Origin: Symbiodinium natans
Lineage: Eukaryota > Sar > Dinophyceae > Suessiales > Symbiodiniaceae
DNA: 64,000 nucleotides
Assembly (NCBI GenBank): GCA_905221605.1
Contig: CAJNDS010000580.1
Span: forward strand, 443,276 to 507,275
Reading direction: 5' to 3'
The position numbers and the translations under genes were made by a program. The notes beneath the pieces are model-generated. The model made no database searches. It saw only the letters and a program-made list of their open reading frames with translations, and had not been told where the DNA came from. Positions 1 to 9,900 of the stretch are shown piece by piece (within the stretch, counting starts at the first letter, position 1; each line of letters opens with the position of its first letter).

Positions 1-3000
1 GTAAGATATGTTAGTGAGGGAAATGGGACGATAATTAGAAAGGAGACGAGTATCCTTTTTGTGGTCCTTGACCAACATAACAACTTCCGAAAATAACCAG
101 GTAGCAGGTACTTCCCTAGTTTCAAAGCATTGGTTATAATGGTCAAGGAGAAAAAGTTTTAGAATATAAGGAGCATGTTTGTATAATTCGCCAGGTATTT
201 CATTAGGGCCCGGCGACTTACCCGGCTTTAAACGTCGGAGAGCGGCGTCCAAGTCCGCCATGGTGAAAGGGCAATCCATAGAGGGGTCTGTGCATGAAGT
301 ATCTGGAAGCGGGAGGGCAGGGTCCTCTGACGAGAACCATATTTTGGTGGAAAGATATTCCGCAAAGGTGGACGCACGCTTATCCTTGGATACTAAGGAA
401 TCCTTAAGATTAAAGAGACCCGTGGCACGGGGCTTAAATTCAGACTTAAGTTGGCGTGTGTATCTCCATTGGTGGATGTTCGCGCCGTGGAAATCCTCTG
501 AAAGATTCTGGGCGATGAAGCGTTTCTTGTCCTGTCGCGCGGATTTTTTGATGAGTTTACGCCTTGCTTTGAGAGCCTGGAGGTCGGTATAGGTGCTTGC
601 TTGGGTTTCGGCAATGAGGGAGAGTGTAGCAGCTGATATCCAGGGCTTTTTAGCGGAGAGGGGGATTTCCGGGACAAGAGGAAGGGCATCCTTAAATATT
701 TTAGTGATAACCGCGTCTTGCTCGGTGACGGAGCGCTGGGACCATTCTTCTGTGTAGTAGAATAAGTCCGGCGGCGATAGTCCTGAAGTGGGATAAGTGG
801 AGAATCTTCCTATAGAGGAATGAGAATACACGCCTTTATTGGCCGCAACGTCGGCTATCTCATTACCCGGGATACCCTTATGAGAGGGTATTTTGCGTAG
901 GGCGACGTTATACTGCGTACGGAGAGCAGTAAAATATTTTTGGGAGAGAGCAACCAATTGGGGGTGTGAGTTTGGGACGGAGCTGCCGCGGAGTAAATCT
1001 GCTGCATATTGGGAATCAGTATAGATAATGATGGAGGTGCCGATAGCGTAACTGGTATAATGCAATAAGTAGTCAAAGAGTTCAATGAGACCTTTGAGCT
1101 CTCCTGTATTATTGGAGCCCACAACGGGGTCATGGCCTGAGAGTGGGTTGGCTCGAACCGAACCATAAGAGACTACCCAAGTGGAGGCCAAGGGCGGGTG
1201 CACGTCCGCGGAATGGACGGTAATTGCGAATCCCCATCCTGCGGGGTTATCGTAAGAGACACAGCGGTTGTTCGGACAAGAGCCATCGGTGTATGCGACA
1301 ACAAAAAAAGAGGGGTCCGAATTGATTGGCGGCGTCATATGGTTACCTGTGAGAGACAGTACTTGCGTCTCCACGGCATCATAGAAGGCTCCCAGTTGGG
1401 TGAAGTCCCGCTTCGGAGCCTCGGCCGGCACCGGCGGGGGAAGACGGTGAGTACGTACTGTAAAAGTAAGCGGAAGGTGGCGGGTATTAACTGCCTGTTG
1501 AAAGTGAGACCCCGTAAAAGTTACAGAGGAGGAGAGAGCGGAAGGCAGGACCAAAAAATCGAGCGCCGTCCACTGCTTGACGTCCTCGGTGTGGAGCAGG
1601 TGATCCTCGCAGGTCATTTCCTTGTACGTCGCTCGCCGTGAGAAGGGGAGTGGAGAGAAAGTTTGAGGCAAATATAGATCGAACATTTCCAGGAACTGGA
1701 ACAGGAACAGAGCGTTATCTCGGTCATCTTCCTGAAGAGATTGCCTCTGACCAACAACGAAGGGACCGATTCGATTAGAATCAGGATCGAGATGTACATC
1801 AAGTCGAGAATTAAAATCACCAACCAAAAAAGTATGACTGAGGTCGGGTTTTTCCAGGAGCAAAGATTCCAGGTCAGCCCAGAATTGGGCCTTGCGTGTT
1901 CTATCCTCTTCTGCATCCTGGGTCATACTCGGTGCATAAACATTAATTATCGTTAGTGGGTGTGGTAAAACATTTAATTTAAGTTCGCAAACTCGAGCAG
2001 AGTGTGGGATAAAACCCGTGATGTGGGCTCGAAGTTTGGGAGAGACGAAAAAACCAACTCCATGGTGTTTATCGTGCGGGGTACCAGAATGCAAAATTTC
2101 CCAACCTGACTTAGTAAAGGAATGGGCCGACTCGGCTTTTGTTTCCTGGACACACAGGAGAGAGATTTGAAGGGACTGGCAGAAATGTAATATAGCATCA
2201 TATTTCGCCACCTCTTTAAGGCCTTCAATGTTCCAAGAGGCAAGAGTAAGGTGAGTACCCGTGGGTAACGGAAGTGAGAGGGGAGAGGAGGCATCTCTAG
2301 ATTGATGAAGAAGGTGTCTAGTGGATTGTGACTGCGATTGTGATTGTGTTATATGGCATTGGAGTCTTTTCAGGCTAGTTGGCTTTGGGTAGATCGGGGG
2401 TAAAGGATTTTGCCCACCGTGAACCCGCAGGGTGGAATCCTTGCATTGGGACTTCCAACTACGATAATCTCTACGCGCTTGACAGCGCGTGGTCGACCGC
2501 TTTTGCTGTCGCCTTAGCAGAGCCGCGTCGGAACGCTGACCCCGCCCTTGAGGAGTGCCCCCGTGAGCAACACGGTGTTGGTCGCCGCCTGGCCGCGTAG
2601 TAGCCCGTACATTGCACAAGTGTTGCTTATCGTAAGTGTCAGTCATAGCGTAAGTTGGTGTCAGGAGCTTGTCATAATGTGAGTAGAGATGCCAGCGGCT
2701 GCCCGGCCCGCCTCCCTTGGAGGCCACCGCTCCCTTGACTGCCCCGTATAAAGTGGGGGAGTCGCGCCGAGTAGTCTCGATCTCAAAACTGCTACCTCTA
2801 CGATGCGCGTGTAACCAAAGGGAATTTTTTCCATAGAACGAGTAACGGAAGACGGTCATACCATTGGGGATATAAAAGGACTGAGCCCACAGGTAAGTAC
2901 GGGGGGGAGGGGTACGACTGGGGTACCACATATCATTGCCAAAAAGAGCGTGCATGAGCTTGTTGCCTAAACCCGTGAACCCTGAAAATCCCTTCATTCG

Positions 3001-3354
3001 TTGCAGGCAAGCGTAGGACACACTGCGGGTGAAAAAGACTACTCCTGAAGTAGCGCGGAGGAAAACGCCGAAAGCAACACGCTTAAAGCAAACACTCTCA
3101 AAAACCAACTGCGCCGAGTGAAACCGCGGTCTCACTGCTCTCACTGACTTATTGGGCGAGACGGATAACGTCCACTGCCCTTGCGGGCTCACATATTTTA
3201 AGTGCACATAACTTGAGTGGTCATAGCGTAAGTTGTGCCTCAAAGGGCCATATCGAAAGTGGGTGGCCGGCACTAAGGCCGTTGGTGGCCATAACTCACA
3301 GGAGAAGTGCCAGAGCGAGGAGCTCAGCGGAATCTGCCTTGGGCAGAAGGATAG
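1..3354 (-). CDS. LINE pol: EEP endonuclease - RNase H - reverse transcriptase (partial)
   Basis: One uninterrupted frame, in phase with ORF1, from 3354 to base 1. Codons to about 2290 are a poorly conserved linker rich in Ser, Gln and Arg. The EEP nuclease starts at LASWNIEGL (about 2245) and carries QETK (catalytic Glu, 2145-2143), NVYAPS (about 1935) and VGDFNSRL (about 1824-1801). RNase H follows: AYTDGS (Asp 1287-1285), NNTGELKG (Glu 1101-1099), YTDSQYA (Asp 1017-1015) and GNEIADVAANKG (Asp 852-850), so all four acidic residues are present. Reverse transcriptase begins near 330 with LKPGKSPGPNEIPGELY (about 231-181) and SNYRPISLTNIS (about 39-4), and is cut by the edge. If the TGA is not read through, the first ATG in this frame is near 2998. 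RNase H normally follows RT in LINEs; here it precedes it. Confidence 0.88.
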
Positions 3355-3357
3355 TCA
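3333..3357 (-). promoter_or_regulatory. Candidate stop-codon readthrough signal (UGA CUA plus stem-loop)
   Basis: The ORF1 stop is TGA followed directly by CTA, which is a known readthrough-prone context (UGA CUA). Seven bases after the stop, TCTGCC (3347-3342) can pair perfectly with GGCAGA (3338-3333) around a CAA loop. The downstream frame is the same as ORF1 and is open to the window edge. Together these suggest ORF1-pol is made by readthrough. The sequence is seen directly; the function is inferred. Confidence 0.55.
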
Positions 3358-6300
3358 GATGACATGGGGGTCCAACCAATGATAGGCTTTCCCCTGAAAA
3401 TGAAGCTGCACTATGACCCAAAGGAAGGCAACCAAAAGTTCGTGATACCCCTGCTCTACCAATAGGAGCGACATAGCTTCGAGGCTATTGCCCTTGTTGT
3501 TCCAATGCCGACCATCAGCAGAGGAGTACCACTGCGCTAACTTATCCCCAGGATGAGAATTGATGAGAATCTGGTCATAGATTTGGACTAGGGCATCATT
3601 GGGAACCTGTAACAATTGGGACTGCGTAGTCTGAAGTTTGAGTAAGGAGGTGAGTTGCCAATAATACAGATCTAGGAAACACGAGCCAGCATTGGAGGCC
3701 TGCTTAAGGTTGGCGTTTGTGAAAGGAGCTTCTCCTACGAAAATACTAAGGCGAACCTCGTCTGCTATAATCACTTGGTACATGTAACGGCCTAGCTGTC
3801 TGAGGTACGTGTCGTCTGTACGATACAGGATGGATTTAGCAATACTTTCAAATACGCGGTAACTCCACGACTCTACCATAGAAGAGTTTCTAATGGCTAG
3901 ACGGTAACTAGCACGTACGAGGGCATCCCAGGGGAGGAGCTCTAGGGTGACCAATTTGGAAGAGTCGGTCTGGAGTCCAGGGTCTAAGGTGTTTAAATCG
4001 TCTGAGGAAGGAAGACCAAATGACAAAGGGATATCCTCGACTAACGGAAGTAAAGCTGGTAACGAAAGTGAAAGTAGCCAACTGAAGTGCTGAACATTGC
4101 AACCTTCAGCGCTGTAACCCAAGGCGTGCAGGTCAACGTTAGGGGAGGTAAAGAACTTCTGGTTGGGGGGGAAGTACTGAGGTGTACCACCCGGGCGAGG
4201 CAAAGCAGCTAGTTGGTCTGCTACACTAAGGGGGGCCAATACTTCAGTCATGAGGACTTGAAAGCACTCGGGGAGATCTACGGTAGGGGGATGGTACTGT
4301 CCTGTAAGGATGCCTTGGAGGGCTTCATCAAAGACTTGAGGCTCATCTTCAAACACTGATAAAATGGCCTTTTCATAACCAAGGACAACAGTCCTATGGA
4401 TAGGATTCAACCTATGAGTCTGACCTTCATGGAAATCTCTGGCCCAATCTTTCCATGCGCGACAGCATACACATGTGGGATTAGTACCGTACGGCTGCTC
4501 ACAACAACGGTGGTCGGGCTGCTCATGAAAACACAGGAACGAGTCAATGTGAAAACTATGGTATTTCGGAACGTCCCTAACATTGAGGAGATGCAATACC
4601 GCATTATAGTTATCAAGTCCTGGGTCACCAAGACAGAAGGAGCATTCCAGGTTAAAACCAAAAAGGTTACTACAAGAACTACAAGGAACGAGAACATTGT
4701 CCAAGCTGCGCTGAGGTCGCGAGTCTTGTCGGTTGCCTTGCTGCTGGGTGTTCTGGTACACTGTTTGGGGAGGGTTCTGCCAATAGTTCTGGTCCCGTCT
4801 ACCTTGGGGAGCGGTATGCATCTGATCATCAGGCCTAAAGTAAGTGCCTCGGGAATCCTGTCCCCTATCGTAAGTTTGTTGGGGCTTTCGGCCCCAAGTT
4901 GCAGGTGGACGAGACGATCTGGAATCGCGGGAGTCATTTTGGTCCTGCTCATTCCACCAATTGGAGCGACCACCTTTGCCCTGTCGAGGGGAGGCATCCC
5001 TATCTCGATCTTTGTACTTAGACTTGCCTTTACCTTTTCCTTTATTCCTGGGCTCTAGGCCTTTACCGTATTGGAGAGGATCGATGCTAGCATCTTCCAA
5101 AGCCTGTTGCACTATCGAGGGGAGTCCACCCATACCCCGAAGGAGGGAGCCAGGGTCGCGGGAGAGCTGGGTCTGCAGTTCAGGGGTGAGTTCCTCCGGG
5201 TAGATATCATAGGGGAAAAGTCGAACGGCTTCTTCACCAGAGAGGTTGCTAAGGTCTTGGAGCTGTCTGTAGTCATAACGCAAGTTCGTGGTTGAAAACT
5301 GTGCTGCACTATTGTAAGCCTGCTGGTACTTTAGAGTGTCAACCATGCGCTGTTTAAAAACCTGACCAAAGTTCTCGAGAATGTGAGTCTTATGGTTGGG
5401 GAGAACAAAAAACTTGCAGACCTCGCCAACAAAAATGACTTGCGCAAGGAGGATGCCCTGAAATCCCGCCTGGGGGTCCTCAGGGGACCATAGCTGAAGG
5501 GAGTTCCAATCCGGGCGCAAATACTCTTGATAAATAGGAGTGGCTTCGCCATTGGGAGGTAGCTCGGTCAAACACTTAGTGATGGCCATCAAGGGCTGTC
5601 GCTCCAAACGCTCGCGGAGTGACATGTCACGCTCTATTTTCATGCGGGAGTCACGGCCACCATCATCGGGCCTGAAATATCGCTTGCCGTTGCGGAATGC
5701 ACGGTAGAAGGAGCGGGAGTCTTGCTCCGTAATGAAAATGAGTTTCAGAAATCCTGCCGCAGTGGTCAACAGGTGGTTTGTAACCGATTGGATACTACCG
5801 AAAGTAAGCTCTGCTACCGTAAGCAAATACTGCAAGTTGTTGTCAATGGCCTTTCGGTTAGAGAAAGGGGGGATACCGTGTATGATCAACGTTCTTCGAT
5901 GCAAATCTGACTCGGAGGCGATGCCCGAGAAGTGCTGAAGGGTGAGTCGCTTCGATACCGTTTGGAGCCTTTCATTCAAGCTGGAGTTGGCTTCGCTGGC
6001 TACCTGTTGAATCGCTGGCATAACATGCTCGGTGTGATATCGCTCTAGAACTTCTTTGAGGTTGTCCGGGGTAACTGGAGGAAACTCACTAGCTAGCGCA
6101 AGGGGAGCCTGATCTACTGTGGGGCTGATGGTCGAAGGTGGAAACGAGGAAGAGGCAGCATCTAATCGTGCCTGCTTCTGGGGCTTACGTCGGGCCTTGA
6201 AGGCTCTAAGGGCTTCGGGGTCACTACGCAAGAGATTGGAGAGCTGAGGATCCATATCACCCCATGAAATGGGCTCGTCATCATCTTCTTCATTTTTGAC

Positions 6301-6627
6301 ACTAGAAGAGGTGTGTTGCCTTACTCTATCATGTTGGATACCTGTCATGTTTGATATCGTGGAGAGGGAGTTCTTCTGTGCCAGGAGAGCCTCAAACTGT
6401 GCTTTCGGGATGGGAGTATTCAGGTCGCCAGTGACCATAGCGTAAGTACCATCCGGGTGAGCCACTATCTTGAGTTGGGGGCCAATAATGTGCTCTACCG
6501 GGTTAGATGCTGCCAAGGTGGAAAGGAGCTCTGGCGGTGCCGCCTTAGGCGTAGGAGGCGCAGTCTCTGCAGGAGCGAACGCGGGCGCTTCCATTGCTGC
6601 TGCTTGCGCGGAGGAATCTTCTGCCAT
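3355..6627 (-). CDS. LINE ORF1: RNA-binding/zinc-binding Gag-like protein
   Basis: ORF1 of 1090 aa. I start it at the ATG at 6627 (TCCATGG context); an in-frame TAA lies a short way upstream, and the open frame before this ATG has only non-ATG codons. The N-terminal part is Ala/Pro-rich. Residues about 230-320 resemble the RRM-like fold of L1-type ORF1 proteins (TLIIHGIP followed about 45 residues on by FLKLIFI). Residues about 525-640 are basic and Arg/Asp/Gln-rich (KGKGKGKSKYKDRDRD). A CxxC-x9-CxxC pair follows near residues 649-665, then a Cys/His cluster ending PTCVCC near 722; these could bind zinc and RNA. The C-terminal 350 residues resemble nothing I recognise. By family analogy it would coat the element RNA. 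The frame ends in TGA at 3357-3355, in phase with the pol frame. Confidence 0.8.
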   Translation of the reverse strand: MAEDSSAQAAAMEAPAFAPAETAPPTPKAAPPELLSTLAASNPVEHIIGPQLKIVAHPDGTYAMVTGDLNTPIPKAQFEALLAQKNSLSTISNMTGIQHDRVRQHTSSSVKNEEDDDEPISWGDMDPQLSNLLRSDPEALRAFKARRKPQKQARLDAASSSFPPSTISPTVDQAPLALASEFPPVTPDNLKEVLERYHTEHVMPAIQQVASEANSSLNERLQTVSKRLTLQHFSGIASESDLHRRTLIIHGIPPFSNRKAIDNNLQYLLTVAELTFGSIQSVTNHLLTTAAGFLKLIFITEQDSRSFYRAFRNGKRYFRPDDGGRDSRMKIERDMSLRERLERQPLMAITKCLTELPPNGEATPIYQEYLRPDWNSLQLWSPEDPQAGFQGILLAQVIFVGEVCKFFVLPNHKTHILENFGQVFKQRMVDTLKYQQAYNSAAQFSTTNLRYDYRQLQDLSNLSGEEAVRLFPYDIYPEELTPELQTQLSRDPGSLLRGMGGLPSIVQQALEDASIDPLQYGKGLEPRNKGKGKGKSKYKDRDRDASPRQGKGGRSNWWNEQDQNDSRDSRSSRPPATWGRKPQQTYDRGQDSRGTYFRPDDQMHTAPQGRRDQNYWQNPPQTVYQNTQQQGNRQDSRPQRSLDNVLVPCSSCSNLFGFNLECSFCLGDPGLDNYNAVLHLLNVRDVPKYHSFHIDSFLCFHEQPDHRCCEQPYGTNPTCVCCRAWKDWARDFHEGQTHRLNPIHRTVVLGYEKAILSVFEDEPQVFDEALQGILTGQYHPPTVDLPECFQVLMTEVLAPLSVADQLAALPRPGGTPQYFPPNQKFFTSPNVDLHALGYSAEGCNVQHFSWLLSLSLPALLPLVEDIPLSFGLPSSDDLNTLDPGLQTDSSKLVTLELLPWDALVRASYRLAIRNSSMVESWSYRVFESIAKSILYRTDDTYLRQLGRYMYQVIIADEVRLSIFVGEAPFTNANLKQASNAGSCFLDLYYWQLTSLLKLQTTQSQLLQVPNDALVQIYDQILINSHPGDKLAQWYSSADGRHWNNKGNSLEAMSLLLVEQGYHELLVAFLWVIVQLHFQGKAYHWLDPHVI

Positions 6628-6974
6628 GGATGGGGCCACCAAAAGTGTGCCGTAACCCAAGTGTTACCAAGAGATGAACAACATGCAAAAAGAGAGCTGG
6701 CGCAAAACCAAAATACAACGTTAGTATGACGCACTGTGCTACCAACCCAAGAGGATGGCGCTAATATGCGAAGTGTGTGAAAGTGAAAACCCAGTGGTTC
6801 GTCCAAAAGCCCTGCTGCCGGACCTACAGGGGTCCCGAGGGCGCGGGACAGCTCTGTGCTCGAGCCTCCCTAAACCCCTAGACCCCAAAACCCCTAAACC
6901 CCTAAACCCCCAAACCCCAAAAAACCTAAATCCCCAAACCCCTAAACCCTAAACCCTAAACCCCTAAACTTCCT

Positions 6975-9900
6975 GTGTGATCTGTTGTCGGCCGCGCGGC
7001 AGGTAGGCACGGGCGACGCTGGCGCCCAGCACGCCCATCCTCAGAGCCCCGGGCTCGGAGTTCTCAGAACTTTTCCCTTTTGGGGGACTTTGAGGGTTGA
7101 GGGTTTAGGGTTTAGGGTTTAGGGTTTAGGGTTTAGGGCCAATGCAGCGGGGTCAATGCCTCCAAAAATTTCAGTCGAGTGTTCAAGACTGCTATGAGCA
7201 TCGAGGCGATCGCCCTAAACCGTAAACCCTAAACCCTAAACCCTAAACCCTAAACCCTGAACCCTAAAGAGCGTAATGGTTTCAGAGGTTGTGCCCAGGG
7301 CGGTTGGGTTGAACTCCGAACCTACCAAAAAACACCTTCGGCACCCCACCTCCCACAAAAAAGGTGGGAGCTCCGAAACTACTAAGCCCCCAAACCCTAA
7401 ACCCCTAAACCTAAACCGCCGAGGAGGGGCCGGCAAATCTTGGCTGGGCGAAGGCTTCCGAAGCTGCGACTTTTTTGCGTGTCCAAGCTTTTGGGGTCCA
7501 GGTGGAAGGTTTCAGTGCTGTCAAGAACATGGGCTAGGGCTTGGGGTTTAGGGTCTGGGTAAAATATTTTCCTAATGTTATGGGATCCAAGGGGTGGGTG
7601 GGTAGATTTTCAATACCAGAGTAGCGAGCTTGACTAGTGAATGCTTGGACATGAGATGCTGAACCCTAAACCCTAAACCCTGACCCCAAACCCTAAACCC
7701 TACACAAACCTTCTGGGCGGCCCGGCCCGCTCGTTGAGCAGCCGACTGCGAACTTCTCCGGTGCCAGCGCCGCCTGCGTTTGTCTATGACATTGGGAGTT
7801 GTTGGGGGCATTCCTGATGAGGGTTTAGGGTTTAGGGTTTCGGGTTTAGGGTTTAGGGTTTAGGGTTTAGGGTTTAGGGTTTCGGGTTTGGGGTTTGGGG
7901 TTTGGGGTTTAGGGTTTAGGGTTTAGGGTTTAGAGTGGGGAGGAGGGGTTTCTAGGCGGTGGTTTCGGGGCTTACATGCCTAAAACCTCAAAACCCCTAA
8001 ACCCCAAACCCCCCAAAACCCTAAACCCCAAGAAAACCCAAAACCCCCCAAAACCCCCCAAAACCCCTAAACCCCAAAACCCCCCTAAACGCAAAACCCC
8101 CAAAACCCTAAACCCATAAAACCCAAAAACCCCTAAACCCCTAGAACCCCAAAACCCCTAAATACCCAAAACGACCCAAAACCCCAAAACCCCTAAACCC
8201 CAAACCCCGCAAAGACCTAAACCCCAAAAACCCTAACACCCCCTAAAACCACCCAAAACCCCCCCAAACCCGAACTTTGGGGGGGCCCCCGGCCGAGACG
8301 AGGGTCCCGAAGGCACCGCTTCCAAAGTAGAGGCCGGTGAAGCGGGGGGAGCCGAGGGCCTCCTCGACCTTACCAGAATGGAGGGTTTAGGGTTTGGGGT
8401 TTGGGGTTTAGGGTTTAGGGTTTAGGGTTTAGCCGAGGGCTTCCTCGACCTTACCGCAAGGAGGGTTGAGGGTTTAGGGTTTGGGGTTTGGGGTTTAGGG
8501 GTTGGCGGTCTAGGGTTTAGGGGTTGGGGTTTGACCCGGGGAGTCCAGCGGGGTTTAGGGCTCAGGGTTTAGGGTTAGGGTTTCGGGTTGGGATGTTCCC
8601 CCTTGAGGTTCTCCAGAACGGATGGCTTGTTGAGGGTACTTGCAAACTCAATGATAGGTGTGATTAAAACCCACTTTTAAGCCGAATATGGCTATAATTG
8701 GGCTTTTCAATACAATGGTTGTTGGGTGTTAGGAGTACCATGAAGCTCAAAGAGGGTTTGGGCTTCAGGGTTTGGGTTTAGGGGTTAAAGACTTCGGGGT
8801 TTGGAGGCTGGGGCTGTTCGCTTCAGGATTTCTGGCGGGGCCTGTGAACTGTTGAGGAAAAAGGAGTGCCGCATGTCGAAACATCTGCGACACGAATTGG
8901 CGGCCTCTTATGTTATCCCCTGAACTTGGGGATGTCCCCCCGTTATTCTAGCAGTCCTTCATAGGAAATGGCGTCGGGGGTACTAGAAACCCCTAATAAG
9001 GACTGTTAGTGTTAGGGGCAGCATCCCAAGGTGAGAGGGCTTGCTGGGTTCGGGATGTGGGGCACTCACAGACTAGCTTGAGCGTGTAATGATGGGTGTG
9101 GCATGACTGAGTTGCAAGCCCTAAGCCCTCAACCCTAAGCCCCAAACCCTACACCCCAAACCCGAAACCCAAAACACAGAGCGAAGGAAGCCGAGTACGA
9201 ACCCTAGGAGCGATCGTTCAAACCAACACTCGTGAACTGCTGCAGTTGCAGTGAATCCCCGAAGCCCTGCCAGACCCCGACCCCCTTAAACCCTAAAACC
9301 CAAACCCCAAACCCTGAGCCCTAAACCCCAAACCCTGAACCCTAAACCCGAAACCCTAAACCCCAGCCAAAAGTTGGCCCCCGCACGCCAAAGCCGAGCC
9401 GTAGCTGGAAAAGCACGTTGGCTACCACGTGCGACAAGCTGGCATGCAGAAAGGTCCTCCCAGAACTTTGGGGATTGGGGGTTTAGGGTTTAGGGCTAGG
9501 GTTTAGGGTTTAGGGTTTACGTAGGGTTTAGGGTTGGGGGTTTAGGGTTGGGGGTTTAGGGTTTGGGGGTTTAGGGTTTAGGGTCTAGGGTTTAGGGTTT
9601 AGGGTTTAGGGTTTAGGGCAGCTACTGATTCTTAGGAGGGAATGAGGGAATTAGGCACCTTAAAATCCCCCTATACAATGCCCTTCAGAGAACTATGTGG
9701 GGTACGTACCTCATTCCCTCACTCCCTAGAGTAACAAAACTTTGGGACACGTCCCGTTTGGTGTTCCCAAAGAGCCCAATATTGCTTAATTAAGCAATAT
9801 ACCTTAAATCATATAGGGCTCCTTAATATGATTTAAGGAATATTCCTTAGTTAAGCAATATTGGGCTCTTTGGGTTTGGAGTTGCGGCTTCGGGTTGCTT

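Larger units (their letters stand above)
1..6860 (-). mobile_element. LINE-type (non-LTR) retrotransposon, truncated by the window edge
   Basis: The minus strand from about 6860 to base 1 reads as one element: a short 5' leader, an ORF1 of 1090 codons (6627-3355), then a pol frame open from 3354 to base 1. Pol contains an EEP endonuclease, RNase H and the beginning of reverse transcriptase, so the element is a non-LTR retrotransposon. The rest of the RT and the 3' end lie outside the window. There is no stop in about 1,118 codons of pol, so the copy looks young or constrained. Its 5' side abuts a telomere-like tract starting near 6869, so it sits in or beside telomeric-type repeat, possibly within the rhomboid gene whose last visible exon ends near 6975. 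The exact 5' boundary is not defined by a visible target-site duplication. Confidence 0.85.

Noticed and set aside
4396-5058. 220-codon plus-strand frame opposite LINE ORF1
   Set aside because: Antisense shadow of a long, compositionally coherent coding frame; no motif.
3355-6660. ORF1 start at 6660
   Set aside because: The codon there is TTG; the first ATG in frame is at 6627, in a good context.
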